Shown: positions 35,904 through 44,596 of the stretch, in pieces
Layout of the letters: each line of letters begins with the position of its first letter
Position numbering within the stretch: the first letter of the stretch is position 1
From: Flavobacteriaceae bacterium
GTDB lineage: Bacteria > Bacteroidota > Bacteroidia > Flavobacteriales > Flavobacteriaceae
DNA: 64,000 nt
Direction: 5' to 3'
NCBI GenBank assembly: GCA_947448525.1
Contig: CANFNV010000001.1
Coordinates: 186,001 to 250,000 of the forward strand
Program-made: the position numbers and the translations under genes
Notes under the pieces: model-generated
Told to the model about the DNA's origin: nothing
Database searches by the model: none
Seen by the model: the letters and a program-made list of their open reading frames with translations, nothing else

Positions 35904-36188
35904 TTAAAATGAAATTATTCCTTCAATGGAAGAAACTTCTAAGTATTTTTCTATTACATTGTCTGGAGAATCCAACGTTACATTAACAGACACTGAAGTA
36001 TATTTTCCTGCTTTAGATTGTTGAGTTTTAATTACCGCACCCATATTATTAAAAGCATTTTCGACTGCTTCAATCTTCTTAAAATCGGTAGGTACAATAA
36101 ATTTATAAAGATATTCAGATGGCCAAATAGAAGTATTTTGTAGCTCTTCTTTTAGCCGAATGTAAAATTCTTCCGTCTTTTTATCCAT
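35904..36188 (-). CDS. DUF493 family protein
   Basis: A 94-residue protein with a ferredoxin-like (ACT/YbeD-type) fold: YLYKFIVPTDFKKIEAVENAF then KYTSVSVNVTLDSPDNVIEKY and SSIEGIISF. YbeD-like proteins are of unknown or regulatory function. It is the first gene of the operon with DUF4290 and murA. A -7 element (CAAATATA on plus, 36208-36215) lies 20 bp upstream. Confidence 0.9.
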   Translation of the reverse strand: MDKKTEEFYIRLKEELQNTSIWPSEYLYKFIVPTDFKKIEAVENAFNNMGAVIKTQQSKAGKYTSVSVNVTLDSPDNVIEKYLEVSSIEGIISF

Positions 36189-36221
36189 TCTTCAATTAAA
36201 ATAAAGGCAAATATACATTTT

Positions 36222-36253
36222 TGATATTAGATATTGGATATTGAATATTAGAT
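36222..36253. repeat. ATATTAGATATTGGATATTG low-complexity repeat
   Basis: Overlapping copies of GATATTAGATATTGGATATTGAATATTAGA words in about 32 bp upstream of the DUF493 gene. Another member of the short A/T repeat families in this genome. Confidence 0.5.
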
Positions 36254-36417
36254 TTTTTAGCAACAATTGTTTAGGATGCATCAATCATCTATTTTCTTTC
36301 TATTTACTTTATAGCGATGCTAAGTGATGCCGCTACCATTAAAAGTGCTTATAATTGGTATAAAACTTAAAATAAAACACCTAAATGCCTTCAATTATCT
36401 AAAACAATTCAATAAAT

Positions 36418-36972
36418 TTGGAACTTATTTTAAAGATTTTGCAAAAAGAAATTGTAGTCATTATTGGTGGTCCCGGGACTGGAAAAACAACAATTATTGA
36501 GGGTTTAATTGACAAAGGGTATTGCTGTTATCCCGAAATTTCTCGTGAAGTAACCCTAGAAGCCAAAAAACAAGGAATCGAACAATTATTTCTTGAAAAT
36601 CCTTTACTTTTTAGTGAATTATTATTGGAAGGAAGAAAAAAGCAATTTCAAAACGCTACTAAAGAACCTCATAATATAGTATTTATAGATAGAGGGATTC
36701 CAGATATTTTGGCTTATATGCACTATATTGGTGATAGTTCTCCTGCTTTTTTTGATCACGCTTGTCGCCAACATACTTATACAAAAATATTCATTCTTCC
36801 GCCTTGGGAAGAAATTTATGTTAGTGATGAAGCACGTTATGAAAACTTCGAACAAGCCAAATTAATCTACAATCACCTTATAGAAACCTATCAAAACTAT
36901 AACTATGACTTAATTGAAGTCCCAAAAGGAACTGTTGAAGAACGAATAGATTTTATCCTAAATCAACTATAA
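36418..36972 (+). CDS. AAA_28-type ATPase
   Basis: A 184-residue nucleotide-binding protein with Walker A IGGPGTGKTT near the N-terminus and a kinase-like lid; IVFIDRGIPDILAYMHYIG holds the Walker B-like Asp with the following R-G-x-P motif typical of the AAA_28 family. Members may be small-molecule kinases or regulators; the substrate is unknown. The start is TTG at 36418, as no ATG or GTG occurs before the P-loop. It precedes recQ by 66 bp on the same strand. Confidence 0.86.
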   Translation: MELILKILQKEIVVIIGGPGTGKTTIIEGLIDKGYCCYPEISREVTLEAKKQGIEQLFLENPLLFSELLLEGRKKQFQNATKEPHNIVFIDRGIPDILAYMHYIGDSSPAFFDHACRQHTYTKIFILPPWEEIYVSDEARYENFEQAKLIYNHLIETYQNYNYDLIEVPKGTVEERIDFILNQL

Positions 36973-37038
36973 TTTATAGTTTTTAGTACTTTTACGAAAT
37001 AATTCAAAAACCAAATTCGTAATTCCTTAAATAATAAA

Positions 37039-38934
37039 ATGTCTAGACCGATAGAAATTCTTCAAAAGTATTGGAACCACGATGCGTTTAGAACTCCGCA
37101 ACTAGATATTATTACATCTGTTTTAGAAGGCAAAGACACCTTTGGATTGATGCCAACAGGTGGCGGAAAATCAATTACTTTTCAAGTCCCAACCCTGATA
37201 ATGGAAGGCATTTGTTTAGTAATTTCGCCATTAGTAGCGTTAATGAAAGACCAAGTTCAAAATCTGCAAAGCAAAGGAATTAAAGCCATTGCATTAACAG
37301 GAGGAATTACCTCCGATGAAATCATTGATTTATTAGACAACTGTCAATATGGTAATTACAAATTTCTTTATTTATCTCCAGAACGATTGCAAAACGATTG
37401 GATTATAGAACGCATCAAAAACCTTCCTGTAAATCTAATTGCCATTGACGAAGCGCATTGTGTGTCACAATGGGGACATGATTTTAGACCGGCCTATTTG
37501 AAGATTTCCAAACTAAAAGAATATTTCCCTAACTTGCCTTTTTTGGCATTAACTGCTTCGGCAACCAAAAGAGTTCAAGAAGATATAATAACCCAATTAC
37601 AACTTGAAAATCCAGCGGTCTATACCAAATCTTTTGCCAGAGAAAATCTAGCTTATATGGTTTTTAATGTAGAAGATAAATTCCATTTGATGGAGCAAAT
37701 TTTAAAAAAAAATCCACAACCATCCATAATATATGTCACCAATAGAAAAGCGTGTTCTGAAATTGTAAAACAATTGGAAACAGTAGGGTTTTTGGCAACT
37801 TATTATCATGGTGGATTGTCTTCCAAAGAAAAAGAAAAACACATGAAGTTGTGGATGGACGAAAAAGTACAAATAATAGTTGCCACCAACGCTTTCGGAA
37901 TGGGAATTGACAAAGCCAATGTAAAAACCGTCATTCATTTACACATTCCTCCCAATCTTGAAAATTATTATCAAGAAGCGGGACGTGCCGGAAGAAATGG
38001 GGAAAAAGCATTTGCTATTTTACTTACCAATCCCTCTGATGTTATTCATGTTGAAGCACAATTTTTAAGCATTCTATCCGATAAAAGCTTTTTGAATTTA
38101 GTTTTCATAAAATTATGCAATTATTTCCAAATCGCTTATGGTGAAGGAATTGATGAACATTTCAGTTTTAACATCAATCATTTTTGTACAAAATACAACT
38201 TCTCTGTTTTAAAAGTTTACAATGCGTTGCAATTTTTAGATCGGCAAGGTATCATCTGTTTGTCGCAAGAATTTTCAGAAAAAATTACCTTACAATTTAT
38301 AATTCCATCGAAAGAAGTAATTCGATACATGAGTTTGAATCCGCAGGATGAAGAAGTTATTCTAACTATTTTACGAACTAATCCGGGAGTTTATGAAACG
38401 CAATCGACTATAAACTGTTCCTTAATAGCAAAAAAATCGAATTCAGAAGAAAATCAGGTAGTTGCAATTCTTCATAAACTGAATGAAAAAGGAGTTATAG
38501 AATTGCACGCCAAAAACAATGATGCCAGAATAACTTTCAACGAAGTTAGAGAAGATGAAAGAACAATCAATAGAGTTTCTAAATATCTGGAAGCTCAAAA
38601 TGAATTAAAAACAGAACAATTAAATTCCGTTCTACATTATATTAAGGAAGAAAAAATCTGTAAGAACAAATTATTATTAGACTATTTTGGCGAAACGGTA
38701 AAAGAAGATTGTGGAGTTTGTTCCTATTGTATTTCTATAAGCAATACTAAAATAGATACCGAAACCTTAGCAGAAAAAATTACCAGCTTATTACAAATTC
38801 AAGAATTGAATTCGAGAGATATTGAAAAGTTGACAAATTATCCGAAAGACGATGTTATCTTTGCCCTTCAAAGTTTATTGGAAAATGACACCATTGTAAT
38901 ACAACCCAACAATTTATATTCGATAAGAAAATAG
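37039..38934 (+). CDS. recQ: ATP-dependent DNA helicase RecQ
   Basis: A 631-residue 3'-5' helicase for recombination and repair. Motif I MPTGGGKSITFQVP, motif II AIDEAHCVSQWGHDFRP, motif III LTASAT, motif VI QEAGRAGRNG, and a zinc-binding RQC region with CKNKLLLDYFGE...CGVCSYC. A full HRDC domain is not obvious at the C-terminus, so this is the shorter RecQ form common in Bacteroidota. It is followed by fmt after 38 bp. Confidence 0.95.
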   Translation: MSRPIEILQKYWNHDAFRTPQLDIITSVLEGKDTFGLMPTGGGKSITFQVPTLIMEGICLVISPLVALMKDQVQNLQSKGIKAIALTGGITSDEIIDLLDNCQYGNYKFLYLSPERLQNDWIIERIKNLPVNLIAIDEAHCVSQWGHDFRPAYLKISKLKEYFPNLPFLALTASATKRVQEDIITQLQLENPAVYTKSFARENLAYMVFNVEDKFHLMEQILKKNPQPSIIYVTNRKACSEIVKQLETVGFLATYYHGGLSSKEKEKHMKLWMDEKVQIIVATNAFGMGIDKANVKTVIHLHIPPNLENYYQEAGRAGRNGEKAFAILLTNPSDVIHVEAQFLSILSDKSFLNLVFIKLCNYFQIAYGEGIDEHFSFNINHFCTKYNFSVLKVYNALQFLDRQGIICLSQEFSEKITLQFIIPSKEVIRYMSLNPQDEEVILTILRTNPGVYETQSTINCSLIAKKSNSEENQVVAILHKLNEKGVIELHAKNNDARITFNEVREDERTINRVSKYLEAQNELKTEQLNSVLHYIKEEKICKNKLLLDYFGETVKEDCGVCSYCISISNTKIDTETLAEKITSLLQIQELNSRDIEKLTNYPKDDVIFALQSLLENDTIVIQPNNLYSIRK

Positions 38935-38972
38935 ATGCAATATAAATTCAGCATCTGTAAATTCAGCAAAAA

Positions 38973-39920
38973 ATGGAAAAGTTAAGAATTGTTTTTATGG
39001 GGACTCCCGAATTTGCAGTAGGCATCTTAGACTCAATTATAAAAAACAACTACGAAGTGGTTGGAGTTATTACTGCCGCAGACAAACCTGCTGGACGCGG
39101 CCAAAAATTAAAACATTCTGCAGTAAAAGAATATGCTTTGGAACAAAACCTAACCTTATTACAACCCATCAATTTAAAAGACGAAGGTTTTTTGGCAGAA
39201 TTAAAAAGCTTGAAAGCGAATCTACAAGTAGTAGTTGCTTTTAGAATGTTACCCGAAATAGTTTGGAAAATGCCAAAACTAGGAACCTTTAATCTACACG
39301 CTTCATTGTTACCCAATTATCGAGGTGCTGCACCTATTAACTGGGCTATTATTAATGGCGAAACCAAAACAGGCGTAACTACTTTCTTTATCGATGATAA
39401 GATTGATACTGGAGCAATAATATTGAGTAAAGAAACTCCAATCGCATTTTCAGAAAGTGCTGGAGCCTTACACGATAGATTAATGGATTTAGGATGTGAA
39501 GTTGTTGTTGAAACTCTAGATTTGATCGAAAACGGAACCGTAACCACTACAATTCAAACTGATTCCTCTACTATAAAAACGGCTTACAAATTAAATAAAG
39601 ACAATTGTAAGATCGATTTCTCAAAATCGGGAACGGAAATATATAATTTAATAAGAGGTTTATCGCCCTATCCAAGTGCTTGGTGCTCTGTAAAAGAGGG
39701 AGTGGAGGAATGGAATGTGAAAATTTATGAGTCCAAATTAATTTCAGAATCACATGAATTTGAAGTTGGAAGCATCATCGCTACAAAAAAAGAAATGAAA
39801 ATTGCAATAAAAGACGGGTTTATTGAAATATTGAGTTTGCAATTTCCAGGTAAAAAAGCAATGAAAACTTCTGAATTATTAAATGGCATGACCTTTTCAA
39901 GCCATTCAAAAGCTATGTAA
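38973..39920 (+). CDS. fmt: Methionyl-tRNA formyltransferase
   Basis: A 315-residue enzyme that formylates initiator Met-tRNA. The N-terminal domain has RIVFMGTPEFAVGIL and the catalytic region NLHASLLPNYRGAAPINWAI with the conserved N, H and later D (TTFFIDDKIDTGAIIL); the C-terminal OB-like domain includes KLNKDNCKIDFS and IRGLSPYPSAW. Normal length. Probably co-transcribed with recQ. Confidence 0.96.
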   Translation: MEKLRIVFMGTPEFAVGILDSIIKNNYEVVGVITAADKPAGRGQKLKHSAVKEYALEQNLTLLQPINLKDEGFLAELKSLKANLQVVVAFRMLPEIVWKMPKLGTFNLHASLLPNYRGAAPINWAIINGETKTGVTTFFIDDKIDTGAIILSKETPIAFSESAGALHDRLMDLGCEVVVETLDLIENGTVTTTIQTDSSTIKTAYKLNKDNCKIDFSKSGTEIYNLIRGLSPYPSAWCSVKEGVEEWNVKIYESKLISESHEFEVGSIIATKKEMKIAIKDGFIEILSLQFPGKKAMKTSELLNGMTFSSHSKAM

Positions 39921-40017
39921 TAGATTTAAAAAAAGCACTAAAACAGCAATAAATCATCAATTTTGTTAACAAACCTTATTAGTTATTAACAAAATTAACG
40001 AAAATAATACGAATCAC

Positions 40018-40047
40018 TTGTGCAGTCTATATTTTCTACTAAATTTG
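40018..40047 (+). promoter_or_regulatory. Promoter of the HU gene
   Basis: TTG (40018-40020), a 19-bp spacer and TAAATTTG (40040-40047): a full consensus match, with a 40-nt leader to the ATG at 40092. It also rules out the in-frame TTG at 40020, which is the -33 element itself. Confidence 0.75.
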
Positions 40048-40091
40048 TTTTGATTAAAAAAATGTTTAACCAACAATTAATAACTATTATT

Positions 40092-40364
40092 ATGAACAAA
40101 TCAGAATTAATCGATGCTATTGCTGCAAGCGCAGGAATTACAAAAGCTGCTGCTAAATTAGCTTTAGAGTCATTTTTAGGAAATGTAGGATCAACTTTGA
40201 AAAAAGGTGGAAGAGTTTCTTTAGTAGGTTTCGGATCATGGTCAGTATCTAAAAGAGCTGCAAGAGATGGAAGAAATCCTCAAACAGGAAAAACTATCAA
40301 AATTGCTGCTAAAAATGTAGTTAAATTTAAAGCTGGTGCAGAATTAGAAGGTTCTGTAAACTAA
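40092..40364 (+). CDS. HU family DNA-binding protein
   Basis: A 90-residue nucleoid protein: MNKSELIDAIAASAGITKAAA, the beta-arm segment GRVSLVGFGSWSVSKRAARDGRNPQTG and KNVVKFKAGAEL. The DNA-bending proline in the RNPQTG loop is present. It compacts and bends DNA as a dimer. The start is the ATG at 40092, set by the family N-terminus and the promoter at 40018-40047. Monocistronic with a strong terminator. Confidence 0.96.
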   Translation: MNKSELIDAIAASAGITKAAAKLALESFLGNVGSTLKKGGRVSLVGFGSWSVSKRAARDGRNPQTGKTIKIAAKNVVKFKAGAELEGSVN

Positions 40365-40385
40365 TCAAGTTTTTTTTTGATACAA

Positions 40386-40416
40386 AAACCATTCGATTAT
40401 CGAGTGGTTTTTTTTT
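40386..40416 (+). terminator. Rho-independent terminator of the HU gene
   Basis: A 10-bp stem (40386-40395 with 40401-40410, one G-T pair), 5-nt loop, and nine T. The CGAGTGGTT arm resembles that of the three barrel-gene terminators. Confidence 0.9.
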
Positions 40417-40474
40417 GCATTGTAAATAAGTTTTATATTTTTTATTTGTACTTTTATTTAAAATTGGATTTAAA

Positions 40475-41035
40475 ATGACTACCAATAAACTTGAAAAAGG
40501 AAAACTACTTATAGCTGAGCCCTCTATAATTGGAGATTTATCCTTTAATAGATCGGTCATATTATTGGCAGATCATAATCAAGAAGGTTCCTTAGGTTTT
40601 ATATTAAATAAGCCGCTTGAATATACTATAAATGATTTAATTCCAGAAATTGAAGCTTCATTTAAAATCTATAATGGAGGACCCGTTGAACAAGATAATT
40701 TATATTTTATCCATTCTATTCCAGAACTAATTACAGGCAGTATTGAAATTTCAAATGGTATTTTTTGGGGCGGTGATTTTGATTTAACCAGAAACTTAAT
40801 AAATGAAGGAAAAATCGATAAAGAAAATATACGCTTTTTCCTCGGATATACAGGATGGAGTGCCCATCAATTGGAAAATGAATTAAAAGATAATTCTTGG
40901 ATAATGATTGCTAACAATCATAGTTCTGCCATTTTGAGTATTTCATCCACTCAATTTTGGAGAGAAAAAATTATGGAATTGGGTGGCGACTATCTTATTT
41001 GGTCTAATGCACCTGAGAATCCCATCTTAAATTAA
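40475..41035 (+). CDS. YqgE/AlgH family protein
   Basis: A 186-residue protein of the UPF0301 family: KGKLLIAEPSIIGDLSFNRSV, LGFILNKPLEYTINDL, YNGGPVEQDNLYFIH, FFLGYTGWSAHQLENEL. AlgH was described as a regulator in Pseudomonas, but the biochemical function is unsettled. The 3' end overlaps the convergent aminotransferase gene by 9 bp. Confidence 0.94.
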   Translation: MTTNKLEKGKLLIAEPSIIGDLSFNRSVILLADHNQEGSLGFILNKPLEYTINDLIPEIEASFKIYNGGPVEQDNLYFIHSIPELITGSIEISNGIFWGGDFDLTRNLINEGKIDKENIRFFLGYTGWSAHQLENELKDNSWIMIANNHSSAILSISSTQFWREKIMELGGDYLIWSNAPENPILN

Positions 41036-41857
41036 CGCATTCAAGTGCGTTACCAATTCATTGGATATTTCCGTTTTATATTCTTTCTTTCGAAATTTGG
41101 TAATGGGTTGAATTCCAACAATACTATTGGTAATAAATAACTCATCCGCTTTTTGCAAATCAAAAGGAGAAATTATTCCTTCGAAAACTTCTATAGTTTC
41201 TATTTTTCTTGCGATTTGAAGAATTTGTTTTCTCATAATTCCGTTAAGACACCCTTGGTCAATTGAAGGAGTAATCAACTTATTTTCCAACAACATAAAC
41301 AGATTTCCGTTTAATGACTCAACCACATTTTTGTCGTTGTTCATTAAAATACAATTTTGCAAATCGTTTTCATCCGCAAAAATACTACCCGTGATATTAA
41401 TCATTTTATTGGTAGTTTTTAGGGTAGATAATAATTGTTTGGAAATGAAAAAATCTTTATACAAATCAACTTCATAAGAAGCATCAGAAAAAAAATACTT
41501 AACCTCACTTATTGGTGATGATTGAATTACAAAAGAAATAGTTCTAGTCTGTGGAAGATAAAATCCACCTTCATTTCTAAAAACGGTGAAACGAATCCTA
41601 GCGGAATTAGAACAATTATTGGCTTTTGCGGTATTTAAAATCTGTTCTTCAATATATTCTAAAGTGAAATTGTTTGGAATTTGCATTCTTACAATTCTCA
41701 TAGAAGCCATCAATCTAAAATAATGATCCTCAAAAAAAAGAATTTTATTATTTACAATCTTTAATGTTTCAAATATCCCATCACCATAAAGAAAAGCCCT
41801 ATTATCATTGGATAAATTCGTATCAGAAGCAAGGATTTCACCGTTGTAATTAATCAT
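41027..41857 (-). CDS. Aminotransferase class IV
   Basis: A PLP enzyme of the branched-chain aminotransferase / aminodeoxychorismate lyase fold, about 276 residues. MINYNGEILASD, FLYGDGIFETLKI, the PLP lysine in LKTTNKMIN and the GCLNGIMRKQIL motif are present. Whether it makes 4-aminobenzoate or transaminates branched-chain amino acids cannot be decided. The start is ATG at 41857; the longer frame begins with TTG in a terminator hairpin. A -7 box (41894-41901) and a hairpin with T6 directly before the ATG leave no ribosome-binding site. Confidence 0.9.
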   Translation of the reverse strand: MINYNGEILASDTNLSNDNRAFLYGDGIFETLKIVNNKILFFEDHYFRLMASMRIVRMQIPNNFTLEYIEEQILNTAKANNCSNSARIRFTVFRNEGGFYLPQTRTISFVIQSSPISEVKYFFSDASYEVDLYKDFFISKQLLSTLKTTNKMINITGSIFADENDLQNCILMNNDKNVVESLNGNLFMLLENKLITPSIDQGCLNGIMRKQILQIARKIETIEVFEGIISPFDLQKADELFITNSIVGIQPITKFRKKEYKTEISNELVTHLNALI

Positions 41858-41894
41858 AAAAAAGTCCCGATTTATTGTTGTAATATATCGGGAC
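41858..41894 (-). terminator. Terminator-like hairpin abutting the aminotransferase ATG
   Basis: An 8-bp stem GTCCCGAT/ATCGGGAC (41864-41871 with 41887-41894), 15-nt loop, then six T and immediately ATG (41857-41855). It is placed to end the START-domain gene transcript, but could also act on the next gene. Confidence 0.7.
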
Positions 41895-41901
41895 AAATAT
41901 A
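41894..41901 (-). promoter_or_regulatory. Putative -7 element of the class IV aminotransferase gene
   Basis: TATATTTG on the minus strand, overlapping the hairpin by one base. Transcription would start inside the first stem arm. No -33 TTG was found. Confidence 0.35.
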
Positions 41902-41919
41902 ACTTATAAAAATGATTTT

Positions 41920-42312
41920 CTAAACAGAACCTATGACATGTTTTAGATCAGAAACTTGATTTTCCCATAGTTTTTTGGATTCATCAATTTCACTTTCTTC
42001 TGCAAAATCAACAACCATTAAAGATACGTCTTTAGTTATTTCGTCTTCAAGAATTCGTAATTCAAAATAGTATTCTGTATCTTTATTATCTTCATCAATC
42101 CATTTAAATTTTACTTTTTCTCCTGATTTTTTGGATGCCAAACGAGCATTTTCTTCGCTGTCATTCCAAATAAAAGTAAAAAATTCCCCGCGAGAATTAA
42201 CGCTATCAGCAAACCATTCTTCTAATCCAGAAGGAGTAGAGATGTATTGATATAATAATTGAGGTGACGAATTAATCGGAAACTCAATTTCGTAACGTAT
42301 TTTTTGAATCAT
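41920..42312 (-). CDS. START-like (SRPBCC) domain protein
   Basis: A 130-residue single-domain protein with the Bet v1/START helix-grip fold: IRYEIEFPINSSPQLLYQYISTP, SGLEEWFADSVN, FFTFIWNDSEENARL. It is the START-like family typical of Bacteroidota, a probable small hydrophobic ligand binder. Neighbours give no further hint. It ends just before a terminator hairpin. Confidence 0.86.
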   Translation of the reverse strand: MIQKIRYEIEFPINSSPQLLYQYISTPSGLEEWFADSVNSRGEFFTFIWNDSEENARLASKKSGEKVKFKWIDEDNKDTEYYFELRILEDEITKDVSLMVVDFAEESEIDESKKLWENQVSDLKHVIGSV

Positions 42313-42390
42313 ATTCTAATTTTTGCGAAATATATAATTTTTATTTAAAAAAAGGCACCTTATAAAAAAATATTTTTTTCAATTTTATGT

Positions 42391-42420
42391 TTGCTCAATG
42401 TTATATTAGTCTTATATTTG
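42391..42420 (+). promoter_or_regulatory. Promoter of tRNA-Met
   Basis: TTG (42391-42393), a 19-bp spacer and TATATTTG (42413-42420), followed directly by CACCC. A full consensus match. Confidence 0.8.
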
Positions 42421-42449
42421 CACCCGCATTCAAGGATGCACCGACAATT

Positions 42450-42523
42450 GGCGAGGTAGCTCAGTCGGTTAGAGCGCAGGATTCATAACCCTGAGGTCGG
42501 GAGTTCAAATCTCCCTCTCGCTA
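42450..42523 (+). tRNA. tRNA-Met (anticodon CAU), elongator type
   Basis: A 74-nt cloverleaf: acceptor GGCGAGG/TCTCGCT (G1-U72 wobble), D-arm GCTC/GAGC, anticodon loop TTCATAA, T-arm GGGAG/CTCCC. The CCA end is not encoded. There is an A31-C39 mismatch at the base of the anticodon loop. It lacks the initiator-specific GGG/CCC anticodon stem, so it is an elongator; a lysidine-modified tRNA-Ile2 cannot be fully excluded by sequence alone. Confidence 0.93.
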
Positions 42524-42532
42524 CAAAAACAA

Positions 42533-42564
42533 ACCCTTAATATTCAATATATTAAGGGTTTTTT
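42533..42564 (+). terminator. Terminator of tRNA-Met
   Basis: A perfect 11-bp stem ACCCTTAATAT/ATATTAAGGGT around TCAAT, followed by six T. Confidence 0.9.
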
Positions 42565-42594
42565 CATGGAAATTTATTCTAAACCAAGTTTAAC

Positions 42595-42620
42595 GGAGTA
42601 AGGAAATGGAGTAAGGAAAT
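42595..42620. repeat. 13-bp tandem repeat, two copies
   Basis: GGAGTAAGGAAAT is repeated exactly at 42595-42607 and 42608-42620, upstream of the TPR gene. Purine-rich; no function is apparent. Confidence 0.75.
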
Positions 42621-42736
42621 TATTTATTCTTACCATGAATAAAGTGGTAGATATTAATTCTGTATCTTTTTAAGTGAATATTAAAAAATAAAAAATATAT
42701 TTTAATCTATATTTGTGTTTTATTTAATTAAATCCA

Positions 42737-43534
42737 ATGAAAATTTCTATTAGTATATTCTGTTTATTAATTTTTACTAATGTTGTAGTTTGTCAGAATT
42801 CCATAAAAAAGTATAGACAACAGGCAAAAGAATATGAATACGTTAAAGAATATAAAAAAGCCATCGATTGTTATTCTAAAATCATTAAACTCAATCCAAA
42901 AGACTCCTTTGCTTATTTAGATAGAGCATTAATGAAACAAGTCCTTTATGATTATAAAGGCGCTTTGAAGGATTTTACAAGTGCCGGAAAAAATAATCCA
43001 ACGGAACCGGATTGCTTTTTTTTAAAGGGTATGCTCCAACAAAAAATGAAAGATTATAAAAATGCTATTTTAAATTACAATAAAACGATGCCTTTGGAAA
43101 TTAACGCAGATGCTTATCGCTTTAGAGGCGAGATAAAAGAAATTTACAAAGATTACAAAGGTGCTATGAAAGACTATGACAGAGCAATATCTATGAATAG
43201 ATATTCTGAAGTTTATATTGATCGCGGTTTATTGAAAAGTAAGTTAAAAAACTATAAAGGAGCTATTGAAGACTTAAATACAGCTATAGAAATATCTCCT
43301 TTAGAAGAAAATGGTTATTATATACGAGCACAAATTTATACCAAAATTAAAGACTATAAAAATGCAATTAAAGATTACAAGAAAGACATTGAATTGAATA
43401 ATCAAAAACCAATATATTATTTTAAAAAAATACTTTTGGAAATTAAATTAAATGAAAATGTAAATGCCTGTAATGATTTAATAGACTATAAAAATAATGG
43501 TGGAAAATTAAATATTAAATTAAATTGCAACTAA
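42737..43534 (+). CDS. Tetratricopeptide repeat protein, secreted
   Basis: A 265-residue protein. A signal peptide (MKISISIFCLLIFTNVVVCQ) is followed by about six TPR units with the recurrent motif Y-K-x-A-I-x-D-Y/L (YKKAIDCYSKIIKLNP, YKGALKDFTSAGKNNP, YKGAIEDLNTAIEISP, YKNAIKDYKKDIELNN), from about residue 28 to 235, so it is almost all repeats. It is likely a periplasmic scaffold. The ApbE gene starts 3 bp after its stop, so they form an operon. A -7 box TATATTTG is at 42708-42715. Confidence 0.9.
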   Translation: MKISISIFCLLIFTNVVVCQNSIKKYRQQAKEYEYVKEYKKAIDCYSKIIKLNPKDSFAYLDRALMKQVLYDYKGALKDFTSAGKNNPTEPDCFFLKGMLQQKMKDYKNAILNYNKTMPLEINADAYRFRGEIKEIYKDYKGAMKDYDRAISMNRYSEVYIDRGLLKSKLKNYKGAIEDLNTAIEISPLEENGYYIRAQIYTKIKDYKNAIKDYKKDIELNNQKPIYYFKKILLEIKLNENVNACNDLIDYKNNGGKLNIKLNCN

Positions 43535-43536
43535 AA

Positions 43537-44541
43537 ATGAATATCAAAAATTATTTATTTTCATTTTTATTAACTATCGTTAATTCAGCTTTATCCTTCT
43601 CACAATTAGAATCTGCTTCTATTGAAGGACCAACTCAAGGCACATCCTATCATATTACGTATCTAGATACGAAACATAGAAATTTACAACCAGAAATTGA
43701 AAAATTATTGATAGATTTTGACTTTTCGGTTTCAACTTATAATCCCTACTCCATAATAACTAGAGTCAATCAAAATGATAAAGATGTAAAGCTAGATAAT
43801 TATTTCAAAACTTGTTTCAAAAAAGCCAAAGAAGTTTGGAAGAACACCAATGGTGCCTTTGACCCAACTGTACTTCCTTTGACTAATATATGGGGGTTTG
43901 GCCCGGGTAAAAAAACTGAAATTGAAAAATCAAAAATTGATAGTATCTTAGAGTTTGTAGGTTTTAATTTAATTGAACTTAAAAGAAATAAAATTATCAA
44001 AAAAGATTCTCGAGTGGCATTAGATTTTAATGCTTTTGCGCAAGGGTATTCTGTTGATGTAGTATCTAAATTTTTAAATAAAAAAGGAATAAAATCTTAT
44101 ATTGTTGAAATCGGTGGCGAAGTATTTGCTAAAGGAACTAATTTAAATGGTAAAATTTGGACGGTAAACCTAGAAGAACCAAAAGACAATAAAGAAGCTA
44201 TTAACAATACTATTGCCATCGCTAGACTAAATAATTCAGCCATTTCCACTTCGGGTAATAACAGACGTTATTTTATTGAAAACGGAATAAAATATGCCCA
44301 TCATTTAGATCCTAAAACGGGTTATCCTGCTAAAAATAATTTATTGAGCGTTTCATTATTTGGTAATGATTGTATTACAACTGATTCTAATGCCACTGGA
44401 ATTTTAGTCATGGGATTGGAAAAGGCAAAATTATTTTTACAAAACCACTCAGAATTAGAAGCAATAATAATTTATTCAGATGAAAAGGGAAATTATCAAT
44501 ATTATAAGACTAATGGTATAAAAAATATTTTAGAATTCTAA
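43537..44541 (+). CDS. apbE: FAD:protein FMN transferase (ApbE)
   Basis: A 334-residue enzyme that attaches FMN covalently to Ser/Thr residues of target proteins on the outside of the inner membrane. A signal peptide (MNIKNYLFSFLLTIVNSALSFSQ) is followed by GPTQGTSYHITYLD, AFDPTVLPLTNIWGFGPG, LDFNAFAQGYSVDVVS, the Mg-site VEIGGEVFAKG, the ISTSGNNRRYFI loop, YAHHLDPKTGYPA and TTDSNATGILVMG. The start was set at MNIKNY just after the TPR stop. No canonical flavinylation acceptor motif was seen in the adjacent genes. Confidence 0.94.
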   Translation: MNIKNYLFSFLLTIVNSALSFSQLESASIEGPTQGTSYHITYLDTKHRNLQPEIEKLLIDFDFSVSTYNPYSIITRVNQNDKDVKLDNYFKTCFKKAKEVWKNTNGAFDPTVLPLTNIWGFGPGKKTEIEKSKIDSILEFVGFNLIELKRNKIIKKDSRVALDFNAFAQGYSVDVVSKFLNKKGIKSYIVEIGGEVFAKGTNLNGKIWTVNLEEPKDNKEAINNTIAIARLNNSAISTSGNNRRYFIENGIKYAHHLDPKTGYPAKNNLLSVSLFGNDCITTDSNATGILVMGLEKAKLFLQNHSELEAIIIYSDEKGNYQYYKTNGIKNILEF

Positions 44542-44545
44542 AAAT

Positions 44546-44574
44546 AAAAAAAGCATCCATCTGGATGCTTTTTT
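44546..44574. terminator. Bidirectional terminator between apbE and the DUF2271 gene
   Basis: A perfect 12-bp stem AAAAAAGCATCC/GGATGCTTTTTT around ATCT. The A- and T-runs in the stem make it work for both convergent operons. Confidence 0.9.
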
Positions 44575-44596
44575 GAATTAAATAGTATACTATTTA

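Noticed and set aside
40020..40091. N-terminal extension of HU by 24 residues
   Set aside because: The TTG at 40020 is inside the promoter -33 box, and HU proteins begin at MNKSEL.
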